Of a stretch of 64,000 nucleotides of DNA, positions 9,493 through 18,795 are shown one piece after another. The notes under the pieces are model-generated. The model was not told where the DNA came from and searched no databases. It worked only from the letters and a program-made list of their open reading frames with translations. Numbering within the stretch: position 1 is the stretch's first letter; each line of letters opens with the position of its first letter. This DNA comes from Pseudoalteromonas aurantia 208. Its GTDB lineage: Bacteria > Pseudomonadota > Gammaproteobacteria > Enterobacterales > Alteromonadaceae. The stretch spans positions 992,001-1,056,000 of the forward strand of contig NZ_AQGV01000015.1 in assembly GCF_014858725.1 (NCBI RefSeq). The letters run 5' to 3'. The position numbers were made by a program, and so were the translations under genes.

Positions 9493-10499
9493 AGTGACGA
9501 TTCACGTATTTGAACTGAAACATCAACAAGTGTCCTGACTGCTGGCTGCGCTTTATTAAGTATCTCACCCAGTGTCTGACAGGTTCTTTTTCCTATGTCA
9601 TTGGCATCAATACGCACAGATGATAATGCAGGCTGCATCAGACATGAATCTGCTAAATCATCAAACCCGACGACTTTAACGTCTTTTCCTGGGATTAAAT
9701 TGTGCTGACGCATAGCTTCGATAGCGCCATAGGCAATTACATCACTGAAGCACACGATGGCTTTGGTATTTGGTGCTTGTGTAAACAAGGTATTAAACGC
9801 TTCTCTGCCGCCTTGTCGGTTGGTAGGGGCTTCAATGATGCGCTTTTGGTCTGTGATACCTTTTAACTTTAAGGCGGAATTAAAGCCTGCAATTCGCTCA
9901 TGGTAATCAGAAATATCAGCAATACCGCCAAGAAACGCGATATCTGTAATACCTTGCTCTAATAAATGTGAGGTGGCTAAATGTGTGCCTTTTTGGTTGT
10001 CGGGTAAAATGGTGGGCGCACTAGAGTAGGGGATTTCACGCATGATATTGATAACAGGAAATCCACTGTTGATTAAGTTATCTACCCATTCACGATCAGT
10101 ACCAGGTGCAGGGCACATGACAAATGCTGCCACATTATATTCTTTTAAGGTGTTTACTACTTGTTGCTGGCGCGCGAAGCTTTCGCCTGTATTCACTAGC
10201 ATAGGTACCATGCCAAGTGCATAAATGTGTTTTTCAAGCCCGACCGCTAATTGTGCTGAATACGGGTTTGTTAAATCATTGATCACAACAGCTACGAGAT
10301 TTGAGCGTTTACTGCGCAGCGCTGCGGCATCGCGGTTATAGACATATCCAAGTGTTTCAATGGCTTTTAGCACGCGCTCTTTACTCTTATCACTGACCTT
10401 ATCACTTTGTGTTAATACTAAAGAAACAGTAGATTTGGAGACTTGTGCTTCTCTAGCTACATCGAAAATGGTTACTTTTTCTGGCTTATTATTTTTCAT
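9489..10499 (-). CDS. LacI-family transcriptional regulator
   Basis: This 336-residue DNA-binding repressor begins with a LacI helix-turn-helix (TIFDVAREAQVSKSTVSLVL, residues about 9-28) and hinge helix (LRSKRSNLVAVVI). A periplasmic-binding-protein-like effector domain follows (VVINDLTNPYSAQLAVGLE; VGFDDLADSCLMQPALSSV). Members usually sense a sugar. It is co-transcribed with and coupled to the glycosyltransferase gene downstream, and divergent from the S9 peptidase gene, either of which could be its target. The start ATG is preceded by only a weak ribosome site. Confidence 0.92.
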   Translation of the reverse strand: MKNNKPEKVTIFDVAREAQVSKSTVSLVLTQSDKVSDKSKERVLKAIETLGYVYNRDAAALRSKRSNLVAVVINDLTNPYSAQLAVGLEKHIYALGMVPMLVNTGESFARQQQVVNTLKEYNVAAFVMCPAPGTDREWVDNLINSGFPVINIMREIPYSSAPTILPDNQKGTHLATSHLLEQGITDIAFLGGIADISDYHERIAGFNSALKLKGITDQKRIIEAPTNRQGGREAFNTLFTQAPNTKAIVCFSDVIAYGAIEAMRQHNLIPGKDVKVVGFDDLADSCLMQPALSSVRIDANDIGKRTCQTLGEILNKAQPAVRTLVDVSVQIRESSL

Positions 10500-10540
10500 A
10501 AGAGACGGTATTTGCCTAAAGTAGGGGCTTGCTGTTGACG

Positions 10541-10552
10541 AAAATGCATTTT
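10541..10552. promoter_or_regulatory. Possible LacI-type operator palindrome
   Basis: AAAATGCATTTT is a perfect 12-bp palindrome (CGAAAATGCATTTTAG in context) in the 178-base divergent region between the LacI-family gene and the S9 peptidase gene. Its symmetry and position suit autoregulation by the repressor, but nothing in the sequence proves binding. Confidence 0.3.
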
Positions 10553-10677
10553 AGCGTAAATAAGAGCGTCAAAAAAGTAGTAGCGAACGTTAAAAATCCC
10601 TTATTTGGCTGCATTTTTCTATTATTCACGTATATTATGGCCAAGTTAGTCATTTTAAGTGCAGGGATTTTTACAAA

Positions 10678-13170
10678 ATGAGAAATTGGTTGTTTTATTG
10701 CGTTATAGGGTGGTGGAGTATTACCGCTATTGCAGCAGAGCAAAGCGCAGGTTATCAAAGCCCTTCAGCAGAACTAATGAACATTGTCGATGCGCCGCTT
10801 ATTCCACAAAGTAAGTTAAGCGCTGATGGCCGCTGGTTAGCACTACTAAAACGCGAGCGAGTTGTCCCTTTAAATGAATTAAAATTACCTGAAAAAGCAC
10901 TAGCAGGAGTTAAATTTAATCCCCTTACGTTTATGCGAAAATCATCGCGAGTGTATTCAGAAATAGAGCTGAAACATGTAGAAACGGGTTCCATTGTCAG
11001 TCTTAAAGGACTTCCCAATGGAAAGTTAAGAGATGTCAGCTGGTCATCAAATAGTCAATATATTAGCTTTATTGTAGAACAAAAACACAGTGCTACTTTG
11101 TGGCTATATGACATTAAAACTCGTCAAACAAAACAAATGACAACAACATCTCTCAATGGTGTTGTTACTAAAAATGCCTATAAATGGTTGCCTGATAGCA
11201 GCGGCTTTGTGGTGAACTTTGCGGTCAATCATGGAAAGCCGCTAATGTCTGAGAAAAGCCAAAAAATAGCGCCGATTGTACAACAAAGTAGCGGTGTGAA
11301 AGCGCCAATTCGTACTTATCAAAATTTGTTGAAAAACGCACAGGATGAAGCCGAATTCAAATTTTTTGCGCAAGGTCAACTTGCAAAACTGCGCTTGAAT
11401 GGTCAAGCAAAAGTCATCGGTAAGCCAACTTACTTAAAGTCATTTTCGGTTTCTCCTGATTCGACCAATTTAATCGTGGGAATGATTGATACGCCTTTTT
11501 CTTACCAGCTACCGTACCAGCGCTTTGCATCAGTCTGGCAAGTGTGGGGAATGACGGGGTTTCCTCTTTATCAATTGGCGCTGCAGCCTTTGGCCGACAA
11601 TATACCGCAAGGCTTTGATAGTGTACGCGTTGGCGCAAGAGATTTTCAGTGGCGCAAAGATAAAGGTGCAACGGTATTATGGGCTGAGGCTCAAGATGGT
11701 GGAGATATGAAAAATGCTGCTGAATATCATGACCATCTTTATACCATAAGTGCACCATTTAAAAGAGAGCCAGAACTGTTTGCTAAGGTAAAAGACAGAT
11801 TTTCCGGTATTCAGTGGGTGGATGATAATATTGCGATGCTTACAGAGTGGCAATTTGCTAATCGTATGGTTCGTACATCTGTTATTTCCCCTCGCAATGC
11901 AGATGATAGACGAGTGGTTTTTTCAGAGCGTAGTTACAATGATGCGTATAAGCACCCAGGGCGATTTGTGACAGAGAAAAATGACTTAGGGGTTGATGTC
12001 TTAAAGCTAGTTGGAGGTCGCTATTTATTTTTGCAAGGTGATGGGGCAAGCAAAGAAGGTAATAAGCCATTTTTAGATAGATTTGATGTAAAAACCAATA
12101 GTACCACTCGGTTATGGCAGTCAGAAGCGCCGTATTATGAACGGGTACGCGCTTTATTAGATGACGAAGGAATGCGTTTTATTACGTTACGAGAGTCTAA
12201 ATTGGAGCAACCAAACTTCTTTATTCGTGATCTTACATTTGATTCATTAACGCAGTTGACGCGTTTTCCTCATCCTTATCCCAAATTTAAAGGGGTGACT
12301 AAGGAGCAGCTTAAATACCAAAGAAGTGATGGTGTAGAGTTAACAGGGAATTTATATTTGCCACTTAATTATGATCCATCAGAAGGGCCTATCCCTGTAC
12401 TCATGTGGGCATATCCACTGGAATACAAAAATAAAAAAGTTGCTTCACAAGTAAGAGAGTCTCCATATGCATTTCCATACATTGGGTATTGGGGACCAAT
12501 GCCTTATTTAGCGAAAGGAATAGCGGTGTTTGATGACCCCAAAATGCCAATTATTGGTGAAGGTACACAGCAACCCAATGACAGTTTTAGAACTCAACTC
12601 ATTGCAAGTGCAAAAGCCGCTGTAGATATACTGGTTGATCAAGGTATCGCTGATCCTGAGCGTATTGCGATTGCAGGGCATTCATATGGCGCATTTATGG
12701 TGGCAAACTTATTAGCGCACTCTGATTTATTTGTGGCAGGTATTGCTCGCAGTGGGGCATATAACAGAAGCTTGACACCATTTGGTTTTCAAGGAGAAGA
12801 ACGTGACTTCTGGCAAGCACAAAGTCAGTACAACGCAATGTCTCCTTTTTTCCACGTAGATAAAATTAACGAACCAATGTTAATGATCCATGGAGAAAAA
12901 GATCCAAACGCGGGCACGTTTCCTATGCAATCAGAGCGTATGTATGCTGCGATGAAAGGGCTGGGAAAAGAAGCGCGATTGGTTATGTTACCTTATGAAG
13001 GACATAGTTACCGAGCTCGAGAGAGTATCTTACACGTCCTATGGGAGCAAGAAAAGTGGATAGAAAAATACTTGTTACCGCTGCCTAAGGTGGACGAGAT
13101 CAACAATATTGATTCAATTTTACTCGATGACATGGTAGATGCGGGTGAGACGGGCACTGACGTACTTTAA
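10678..13170 (+). CDS. Secreted prolyl-oligopeptidase-family (S9) serine peptidase
   Basis: The 830-residue protein has an N-terminal signal peptide (about 1-20, SITAIAA), a beta-propeller region of about 500 residues, and a C-terminal alpha/beta-hydrolase domain. The catalytic triad can be read as Ser669 (AGHSYGAFM), Asp742 (HGEKDPNAG) and His776 (YEGHSYRARES). The N-terminal sequence after the signal (PLIPQSKLSADGRWLALLKR) and overall length suit the glutamyl-endopeptidase-like S9 branch known from plant chloroplasts and many marine bacteria; this subfamily call is from memory of the pattern. GCAGGGA precedes the ATG. It probably degrades peptides in the periplasm or medium. Confidence 0.9.
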   Translation: MRNWLFYCVIGWWSITAIAAEQSAGYQSPSAELMNIVDAPLIPQSKLSADGRWLALLKRERVVPLNELKLPEKALAGVKFNPLTFMRKSSRVYSEIELKHVETGSIVSLKGLPNGKLRDVSWSSNSQYISFIVEQKHSATLWLYDIKTRQTKQMTTTSLNGVVTKNAYKWLPDSSGFVVNFAVNHGKPLMSEKSQKIAPIVQQSSGVKAPIRTYQNLLKNAQDEAEFKFFAQGQLAKLRLNGQAKVIGKPTYLKSFSVSPDSTNLIVGMIDTPFSYQLPYQRFASVWQVWGMTGFPLYQLALQPLADNIPQGFDSVRVGARDFQWRKDKGATVLWAEAQDGGDMKNAAEYHDHLYTISAPFKREPELFAKVKDRFSGIQWVDDNIAMLTEWQFANRMVRTSVISPRNADDRRVVFSERSYNDAYKHPGRFVTEKNDLGVDVLKLVGGRYLFLQGDGASKEGNKPFLDRFDVKTNSTTRLWQSEAPYYERVRALLDDEGMRFITLRESKLEQPNFFIRDLTFDSLTQLTRFPHPYPKFKGVTKEQLKYQRSDGVELTGNLYLPLNYDPSEGPIPVLMWAYPLEYKNKKVASQVRESPYAFPYIGYWGPMPYLAKGIAVFDDPKMPIIGEGTQQPNDSFRTQLIASAKAAVDILVDQGIADPERIAIAGHSYGAFMVANLLAHSDLFVAGIARSGAYNRSLTPFGFQGEERDFWQAQSQYNAMSPFFHVDKINEPMLMIHGEKDPNAGTFPMQSERMYAAMKGLGKEARLVMLPYEGHSYRARESILHVLWEQEKWIEKYLLPLPKVDEINNIDSILLDDMVDAGETGTDVL

Positions 13171-13285
13171 GTTACTCGCAGTTACGTGTGTGGTATAGGG
13201 TTATGCACGTGATTATAACGGCTGGCTTGAATTTATGGTAAGTGGCTGCATTATAGTTAGTGGATGATCATGTTAGGTGTTAACG

Positions 13286-13696
13286 GTGCTTTTAGCTTTA
13301 TTTAAACATATGACCATATCAATCAATTGTGCTGTTTTGGTGCTACTGATTGGACTGTCGTGTCTTAATATTGATAACAGTGCTGCCAGCAGGTTTTTAG
13401 CAGAGCCAATGATAGAGCAAACTCTATCAAATGTAGTATATGATAATCCCAGTATTGTTACTTCGAGCACAAATGCAGCCCTATTCATTCACGCTGTTCA
13501 ACTATATGTTGAATTTTTCGTTATCCTATTGTTGGGTGCGATGGGGTGTTTATGTAAACGTTATCACGTTTATACACATTTAAAACATCCGCCATGGTAT
13601 TTAAAGCTCGGGCTGGGGGCTGTGCATCGAGTGGGTATATGGCGAGATTCAAATGTATTAGAGAAGCAAACTAAGCATGGTTTAAGGTTATTTTAA
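13286..13696 (+). CDS. Small membrane protein of unknown function
   Basis: An open frame of about 136 residues encodes two clear hydrophobic segments, about residues 10-29 (ISINCAVLVLLIGLSCL) and about 70-90 (YVEFFVILLLGAMGCL), with a basic C-terminal tail. The frame opens at GTG 13277. GTG 13286 is chosen because TTAGGTG lies about 6 bases upstream, and ATG 13310 is a further alternative. I recognise no family. It ends 54 bases before the S41 peptidase gene on the same strand and may be co-transcribed with it. Confidence 0.55.
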   Translation: MLLALFKHMTISINCAVLVLLIGLSCLNIDNSAASRFLAEPMIEQTLSNVVYDNPSIVTSSTNAALFIHAVQLYVEFFVILLLGAMGCLCKRYHVYTHLKHPPWYLKLGLGAVHRVGIWRDSNVLEKQTKHGLRLF

Positions 13697-13750
13697 TTTT
13701 TTGATTTAACACGTTTATAACGACATTCAATTAATTAATAAAGGCATACC

Positions 13751-14731
13751 ATGAATTATTTTTATCTTTTCTTACGCTTACTAGTTGTCATCCTGAGCAT
13801 ATTTTTAGCGCATTATGCAGATGCCTGTGATGGTCGACTAACTATAGCACAGCGTCAAAATGCCATTGAGGGTATTGGTCACGCCATGCGTGATACCTAT
13901 GTTTTACCAAAAGTGGGCGAATCTGTTGCTCAGGAAATGGCTCAAAAACAGATCCAAGGTCAGTTTTCTCACATTAATACTAAACGTGATTTTATTAAAG
14001 AAGTCACTGAGCTGTTGCAAAGTTTAAGTGGAGACCGCCACTTGAGCGTTCAACTTGTTCCCAAAAATGGTCGAGTATCACATGTGCTCAAAGAGGAAGA
14101 TGAAAAACGAGTTAATAACTTTGCTTTTGAGCAAGTGCGGATATTAACAGGGAATGTAGGATACATTAAAATGCATAAGTTTCATCCTGACCATATGGCA
14201 AAACAAGTTGCTTCTGAGGCCTTCGCATTTTTATCTAGAAGTAATGCGTTAATTGTTGATTTACGAGACAGTGGTGGGGGGTCCCCTTCTTTAGTGCAGC
14301 ATATAATAAGCCACTTTGTCCCACAGGGCACCATTCTGTGGGATTTGCATGGAAAAGGTGGCGAGTTAGAAGCTCGAATTACCAGCTACTATATCGAAGG
14401 AACGAATTCTTTTAAAAATACTCCGCTGTACATTTTAACCAGTGATCGCGTTGCCAGCGCGCCTGAAATATTAAGTTATACGTTGAAACATTTAAAAAGA
14501 GCCGTTGTGATAGGGGAGAAAACAGCGGGTCTGGCGCATTATACAGGGGCTCAAAAAATAAATGATTGGCTATTCATTCGCATTCCAATGGGTCGCCCGG
14601 TAAGCCCGATAACAAAAACAAATTGGGAACAAAAAGGGGTCAGCCCGCACTATAGAGTCGATGCAGACTCTGCACTCGATTGGACTATTAACTATCATTT
14701 ATCGTCACTTAACAATAATGGCGCTGAGTAG
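13751..14731 (+). CDS. S41-family (IRBP-like) serine peptidase
   Basis: The 326-residue protein has an N-terminal signal (about 1-25, HYADA). A helical N-terminal region of the S41 family follows (AIEGIGHAMRDTYVLPKVG) and then the tail-specific-protease-like core: VGYIKMHKF, ALIVDLRDSGGGSPSLVQ, and the nucleophile region LTSDRVASAPEILSYTLK, in which Ser in VASAPE is the likely catalytic serine. The protein lacks the PDZ domain of CtpA/Prc and looks like the small retinol-binding-protein-3-like S41 enzymes. AAAGG precedes the ATG by 6 bases. Substrate unknown. Confidence 0.85.
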   Translation: MNYFYLFLRLLVVILSIFLAHYADACDGRLTIAQRQNAIEGIGHAMRDTYVLPKVGESVAQEMAQKQIQGQFSHINTKRDFIKEVTELLQSLSGDRHLSVQLVPKNGRVSHVLKEEDEKRVNNFAFEQVRILTGNVGYIKMHKFHPDHMAKQVASEAFAFLSRSNALIVDLRDSGGGSPSLVQHIISHFVPQGTILWDLHGKGGELEARITSYYIEGTNSFKNTPLYILTSDRVASAPEILSYTLKHLKRAVVIGEKTAGLAHYTGAQKINDWLFIRIPMGRPVSPITKTNWEQKGVSPHYRVDADSALDWTINYHLSSLNNNGAE

Positions 14732-14826
14732 GGTAATTAACTGCCTGTTTTATGACCGTGAATATGGCTATAAACGTGCGGTACTTTGCACTTTTTAGTC
14801 GTTGCGATGAGTAGTTCATAATCACT

Positions 14827-14860
14827 AAAAGTATCATGGTCTATACTCCATGATACTTTT
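14827..14860. terminator. Bidirectional Rho-independent terminator
   Basis: AAAAGTATCATGG and CCATGATACTTTT form a perfect 13-bp stem with an 8-base loop and A/T-tracts on both sides. It lies between the convergent S41 peptidase and rhtA genes and serves both. Confidence 0.85.
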
Positions 14861-14873
14861 TATCAAACTAAGA

Positions 14874-15728
14874 CTATGATGATTTTGAGCCTGACATAGA
14901 ACTGCCCAACGAGGCTATTATTACCATGAATACCGCTGTCCATTGCAGGAGTGTGAGCATTTCTGCCAATATTAATAGTCCAGCCAGTGCGGCAATTGCG
15001 GGCTCTAAACTCATCATTATGCTAAAGCTCTGTGCCGACATATTTCGTAGTGCAACCATTTCTAAACTGTATGGAAGGGCGCTAGATAATAAACCAATCA
15101 TGATACCAAGAGGGAGCAATTGCCAATCAAGTAATGCACTGCCTTGCAAGGCTACACCATAAGGGACGAGTACAATTGCAGCTACGGTCATACCGAGAGC
15201 AACCGTTGCGCCTCCCGAGCCTTGGTTACCTGTTTTTTTACCAAACAATATATATCCTGCCCAGAATGCACCTGCCACGAGTGCTAAAATAACGCCAACT
15301 GGATCAAGACCATCAGCACTGTTAATATCAGGCAGCAAAAGTACGATACCTAACATAGCAAATGCGACCCATAAATAATCGCGTTTACGTTTTGATGAAA
15401 AAAGCGCGACAGCAAGCGGCCCAGTAAACTCTAATGCGACGCCAATACCAATGGGGATCCGTTCAATTGCATAATAAAATGTAATGTTCATCCCACCTAG
15501 GCATAGGCCATAAATAATAATGGGTTTCCAATTGCGAGGCAGGCGTCGCCACGGGCGAAAAATAAGGCAAAGAATGAGCGCTGAAAACCCTAAACGATAA
15601 GCTGTCGTGCCTTCTGGACCAACAAATGGGAATAGCTGTTTGGCGATTGATGCACCGGATTGAATAGTGATCATTGCACAAAGTAAACACGCAACCGCAA
15701 ATAGCGCATCTTTGTTAATTGTTGGCAT
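14874..15728 (-). CDS. rhtA: Threonine/homoserine exporter RhtA (EamA family)
   Basis: This 284-residue inner-membrane protein has ten predicted membrane segments in two EamA repeats. The RhtA-type sequence is seen in GASIAKQLFPFVGPEGTTAY, GMNITFYYAIERIPIGIGVA, EFTGPLAVAL and LSSALPYSLEMVALR. E. coli RhtA exports threonine and homoserine. It is a single gene flanked by its terminator at 14827-14860. The function is secure at family level. Confidence 0.9.
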   Translation of the reverse strand: MPTINKDALFAVACLLCAMITIQSGASIAKQLFPFVGPEGTTAYRLGFSALILCLIFRPWRRLPRNWKPIIIYGLCLGGMNITFYYAIERIPIGIGVALEFTGPLAVALFSSKRKRDYLWVAFAMLGIVLLLPDINSADGLDPVGVILALVAGAFWAGYILFGKKTGNQGSGGATVALGMTVAAIVLVPYGVALQGSALLDWQLLPLGIMIGLLSSALPYSLEMVALRNMSAQSFSIMMSLEPAIAALAGLLILAEMLTLLQWTAVFMVIIASLGSSMSGSKSS

Positions 15729-15880
15729 AAACGTACTCTAAGGACAAAGCGTAAAACAGGGCGCTAGTCTACTGTGAGATCAGCGGCGCCTCAAGCATAT
15801 TGTATACCTTATCGTAAAGTTTAACTTTTGTTGTTCTGTGCATTTACAAGGTGAAACTTTGAGTTTTCTTTTTGTTTATT

Positions 15881-16690
15881 TTAAAGGGTTCGATTTTCAT
15901 AAATTTCACTCAATCCTAGGTGTTTATACCAATCATTTTGATGACGTAACATAGTACGGTGCTTCTTAGAATTTAGGTGCGCCAGCTGATCTTTCGTGGT
16001 CATAAAAGGTCCGGCGCGACAAAGCGCGCAATGATTATCAGCTAAATAATAGGGTTTTGTGAGCTTGTTTTTTAAGTACGGATTACATTTTCTAGACCAA
16101 ACATACGTTGTGCCGCTGGTGTCTTTTACATGCTTATCTCTATCAACATTACGAATTCTATAACCATCGAACAGGGTAATATCAAATGGAGATTGCCCTA
16201 GGTATTTAATATCAAGGCCAATATTTAAGGAAGATTCTAAGTCCCACTCACAATAGGGTTTCACATCTTTAGAGGTGATGTAGCATAGCATTTCTCCATG
16301 AGGGTCTAACGCATAGCGGTCTGCAAACAGTAGAAAATATCGCAGTAGTCTGCGGTTTAACGTATTAACGGATAACGCTTGGGTATCAAATTCTCCTTTA
16401 CTGGTAAAACCAGGGATCAGTGGAAACTGAAAAATCACGACATCAAAGCTTTGTTGTTTTATACGTTGCCAACTCTCAGGCTGAGTGACATCAAATTCGG
16501 TATACACTTCGATATGGTTTTCTTGAAGGACGTCGAGTGAATGAGATTGATATTTCTCTCTCAACTGCAATTCACTGTCGTATATGCTTGCCGTTAAATG
16601 CTGTGGGTGTAAATTGTTCAGTAAAGCCAGTGAAAAGCTTAAGTCGCCATCACCTACGGTTAATATCCGCCATTGCTTATTTAATATCAT
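15881..16690 (-). CDS. BMT5-like Rossmann methyltransferase-type protein with C-terminal U1-like zinc finger
   Basis: The 269-residue protein opens with a SAM-binding-like loop (LTVGDGDLSFSLALL, residues 10-24). The next conserved block, DVVIFQFPLIPGF (83-95), gives the arrangement of the DUF2431/BMT5-like family, whose yeast member methylates 25S rRNA uridine. The C-terminal 50 residues hold Cys221-x2-Cys224-x13-His238-x5-His244 (CALC ... HLNSKKH), a spacing typical of eukaryotic U1/matrin-type RNA-binding zinc fingers and rare in bacteria. An RNA methyltransferase role is inferred from the fold; the target is unknown. It lies 82 bases downstream of a LysR gene on the same strand. Confidence 0.75.
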   Translation of the reverse strand: MILNKQWRILTVGDGDLSFSLALLNNLHPQHLTASIYDSELQLREKYQSHSLDVLQENHIEVYTEFDVTQPESWQRIKQQSFDVVIFQFPLIPGFTSKGEFDTQALSVNTLNRRLLRYFLLFADRYALDPHGEMLCYITSKDVKPYCEWDLESSLNIGLDIKYLGQSPFDITLFDGYRIRNVDRDKHVKDTSGTTYVWSRKCNPYLKNKLTKPYYLADNHCALCRAGPFMTTKDQLAHLNSKKHRTMLRHQNDWYKHLGLSEIYENRTL

Positions 16691-16772
16691 GAAATGCCAT
16701 ACTCAGTTTATTCCTAGCAAGTATATCATTTCCTTTATAGGCACGGTTCAATTTATCGGTGAACGGAGTGTA

Positions 16773-17666
16773 TTAGGAATTTTTGAACCGATTGATGATA
16801 AACTCCTTAAAGACTCTCAGTCTTGCTGGTTGATGTTGGTCTTTAACATACATTAAATAGAATGGCGTAGAATCTATATGCCAATCGTCGAACAATTGAA
16901 CCAATAGTCCGCTATCGAGTTCGGCTTTACAGTATATTTTGGGCACTCTGATAACACCATTGCCAGCGACGGCAGAAGAGACCATAACTCTGCCATTTTT
17001 GCAGGTTAAACTACCATTAACGAACACATCTAATTTGCGGTTCGTTTTGCCATGGGTAAAGACCCAATTCTTAATACTTCCGATGATACACTTATGCCGT
17101 GTTAACTCTTTAGGTGAAGTAGGCTTGCCATACAAAGATAAATATTGTGGGCTTACATACGTATCGATTTTAATATCTGTAAGTTTTTGTGCGATAAGCG
17201 CTGAATCTTCAAGTTTCCCCATCCGAAACACAAAATCAAACTCACCGGATATGAGATCCACACGTTTACTTGAAAAATCAATTTCGATATTAATATGTGG
17301 ATATGTGTTCATGAAATCGTTTATCAAAGGGGCAACAACATCTTCACCGATATGGCCGCCGATGCAATTGATCTTTATGCTCCCAGAGAGGGAGTGTGAG
17401 CTATCTACCACAGTGTCGATTGCACCAGAAATACCACTAAGAGCATTACTACATTGCGCAAATAATATTTCACCTTGCGCTGTAAGGTGCTGAGTTCGAG
17501 TTGTTCTTATTAATAGGGTAACTCCCAGTGCAGACTCTAACTGAGCTAACTGTTTTGAAATGTACGACCGTGAGCAGGATAATTTTTCAGCGGCTTTTGT
17601 AAAGCTACCCACTTCGGCCAATACCACAAAAACGTTTATATCCGTCAAGTTTACTTGTTTGTTCAT
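16773..17666 (-). CDS. LysR-family transcriptional regulator
   Basis: This 297-residue regulator has an N-terminal winged helix-turn-helix (FTKAAEKLSCSRSYISKQLA, about residues 20-39) and a LysR effector-binding domain (INCIGGHIGEDVVAPLI; IDTYVSPQYLSLYGKP). The ATG at 17666 has AAGG 6 bases upstream and fits the family N-terminus; an in-frame ATG 22 codons upstream has no ribosome site. The gene is divergent from the SDR oxidoreductase gene, the usual arrangement for a LysR regulator and its target. Confidence 0.9.
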   Translation of the reverse strand: MNKQVNLTDINVFVVLAEVGSFTKAAEKLSCSRSYISKQLAQLESALGVTLLIRTTRTQHLTAQGEILFAQCSNALSGISGAIDTVVDSSHSLSGSIKINCIGGHIGEDVVAPLINDFMNTYPHINIEIDFSSKRVDLISGEFDFVFRMGKLEDSALIAQKLTDIKIDTYVSPQYLSLYGKPTSPKELTRHKCIIGSIKNWVFTHGKTNRKLDVFVNGSLTCKNGRVMVSSAVAGNGVIRVPKIYCKAELDSGLLVQLFDDWHIDSTPFYLMYVKDQHQPARLRVFKEFIINRFKNS

Positions 17667-17906
17667 ATAGACCTTATTGTCAATGGTTAATAAACCAAAC
17701 CCGAGGTTAGTGTATGTAACTATAAGTGGCACAGTGGTAAATCATTACTGATGTTTCTTAATGATTAATGTCGTTAACGTTCATACTGTGGAGTTTATTG
17801 TCAACTAATAGGACTCAATGATATGAATTCTAGGCTATATATCGTCAAATACAATGTCTTTATTATACTTCCCTGTAACACAAACAGTTTAATGAAAAGG
17901 TATAAG

Positions 17907-18626
17907 ATGAAAGGTTTAGTCGTAATCACAGGTGCGAGTTCTGGTATTGGTGAGGCTTTAGCGAAGAAAATGAGTGAACTGGGTCATCCGCTTTTACTGA
18001 TTGCAAGACGTGTTGAAAAGCTGCAGGCGCTCAAGCTAGCCAATACACTATGTGCGAAGGTAGACGTAACGGATTGCACATCATTTCAAGAAGCCGTGAA
18101 TTTAGCGGTACAAACATATGGGCCTGTAGATTTACTGGTCAATAACGCTGGTGTAATGTTACTTGGTCAGATCAACAATCAAAGTACAGCTGAATGGAAA
18201 ACGATGTATGACGTTAACGTACTCGGATTACTCAATGGTATGCAAACAGTACTATCAGCAATGAAATCTCAAAATACGGGGACCATCATAAACATTAGCT
18301 CGATAGCTGGGCGAAAAACGTTTGCCAATCACGCTGCATATTGTGGAACTAAATTTGCTGTTCACGCCATATCAGAAAACGTCAGAGAAGAAGTAGCTGA
18401 GAGTAATGTTAGAGTGATAACGGTGGCGCCGGGGGCGGTTGAGACCGAATTACTATCGCACACGACATCGACTGATATTATTATGGGTTATGAATCATGG
18501 AAAGAAGATATGGGTGGTGCGCTAGAGCCTAATGATGTTGCCAATGCCATTTTATTTGCTTACTCGCAACCTCAGCATGTGTGCATTCGAGAAATAGTTT
18601 TGGCGGCAACGAAACAGCAGCCATAG
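17907..18626 (+). CDS. Short-chain dehydrogenase/reductase (classical SDR)
   Basis: The 239-residue NAD(P)-dependent oxidoreductase shows the cofactor motif TGASSGIG (residues 8-15), the NNAG motif (LLVNNAGVML) and the catalytic Ser-Tyr-Lys set (NISSIAG, then YCGTKFA in place of the common YxASK). VAPGAVETELL follows as in classical SDRs of the YdfG type. The start is placed at the ATG at 17907, preceded by AAAGG at 6 bases; 28 extra upstream codons in frame are not expected in the family. Probable target of the divergent LysR regulator. Substrate unknown. Confidence 0.88.
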   Translation: MKGLVVITGASSGIGEALAKKMSELGHPLLLIARRVEKLQALKLANTLCAKVDVTDCTSFQEAVNLAVQTYGPVDLLVNNAGVMLLGQINNQSTAEWKTMYDVNVLGLLNGMQTVLSAMKSQNTGTIINISSIAGRKTFANHAAYCGTKFAVHAISENVREEVAESNVRVITVAPGAVETELLSHTTSTDIIMGYESWKEDMGGALEPNDVANAILFAYSQPQHVCIREIVLAATKQQP

Positions 18627-18682
18627 TATGTAAGTTAATTCGATTTGTTAAATGATATGAAGTGAATGGTTGTGTTTTCTAG

Positions 18683-18727
18683 ATAACCTCTGGTTTGGAC
18701 AAGAGTTTTGGAATAGAAAATGTTTTG
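18683..18727 (+). repeat. 45-bp dispersed repeat, copy 1
   Basis: The sequence is nearly identical (3 mismatches in 45) to the reverse complement of 35501-35545. Both copies lie between the 3' ends of convergent genes, each about 45-55 bases from a hairpin terminator. Origin unknown; it could be a remnant of a mobile element or a short non-coding repeat family. Confidence 0.6.
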
Positions 18728-18730
18728 AAA

Positions 18731-18764
18731 AACTGACTTAGTTGATGAGACGACTAAGTCAGTT
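18731..18764 (-). terminator. Rho-independent terminator of the CZB chemoreceptor gene
   Basis: AACTGACTTAGT and ACTAAGTCAGTT form a 12-bp stem with a 10-base loop. Read on the minus strand it is followed by TTTCAAAAC, giving a short T-run. It lies 31 bases beyond the stop of the gene at 18796. Confidence 0.7.
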
Positions 18765-18795
18765 CACATTTGAACTGTAACGGCGAATAGGGGAG

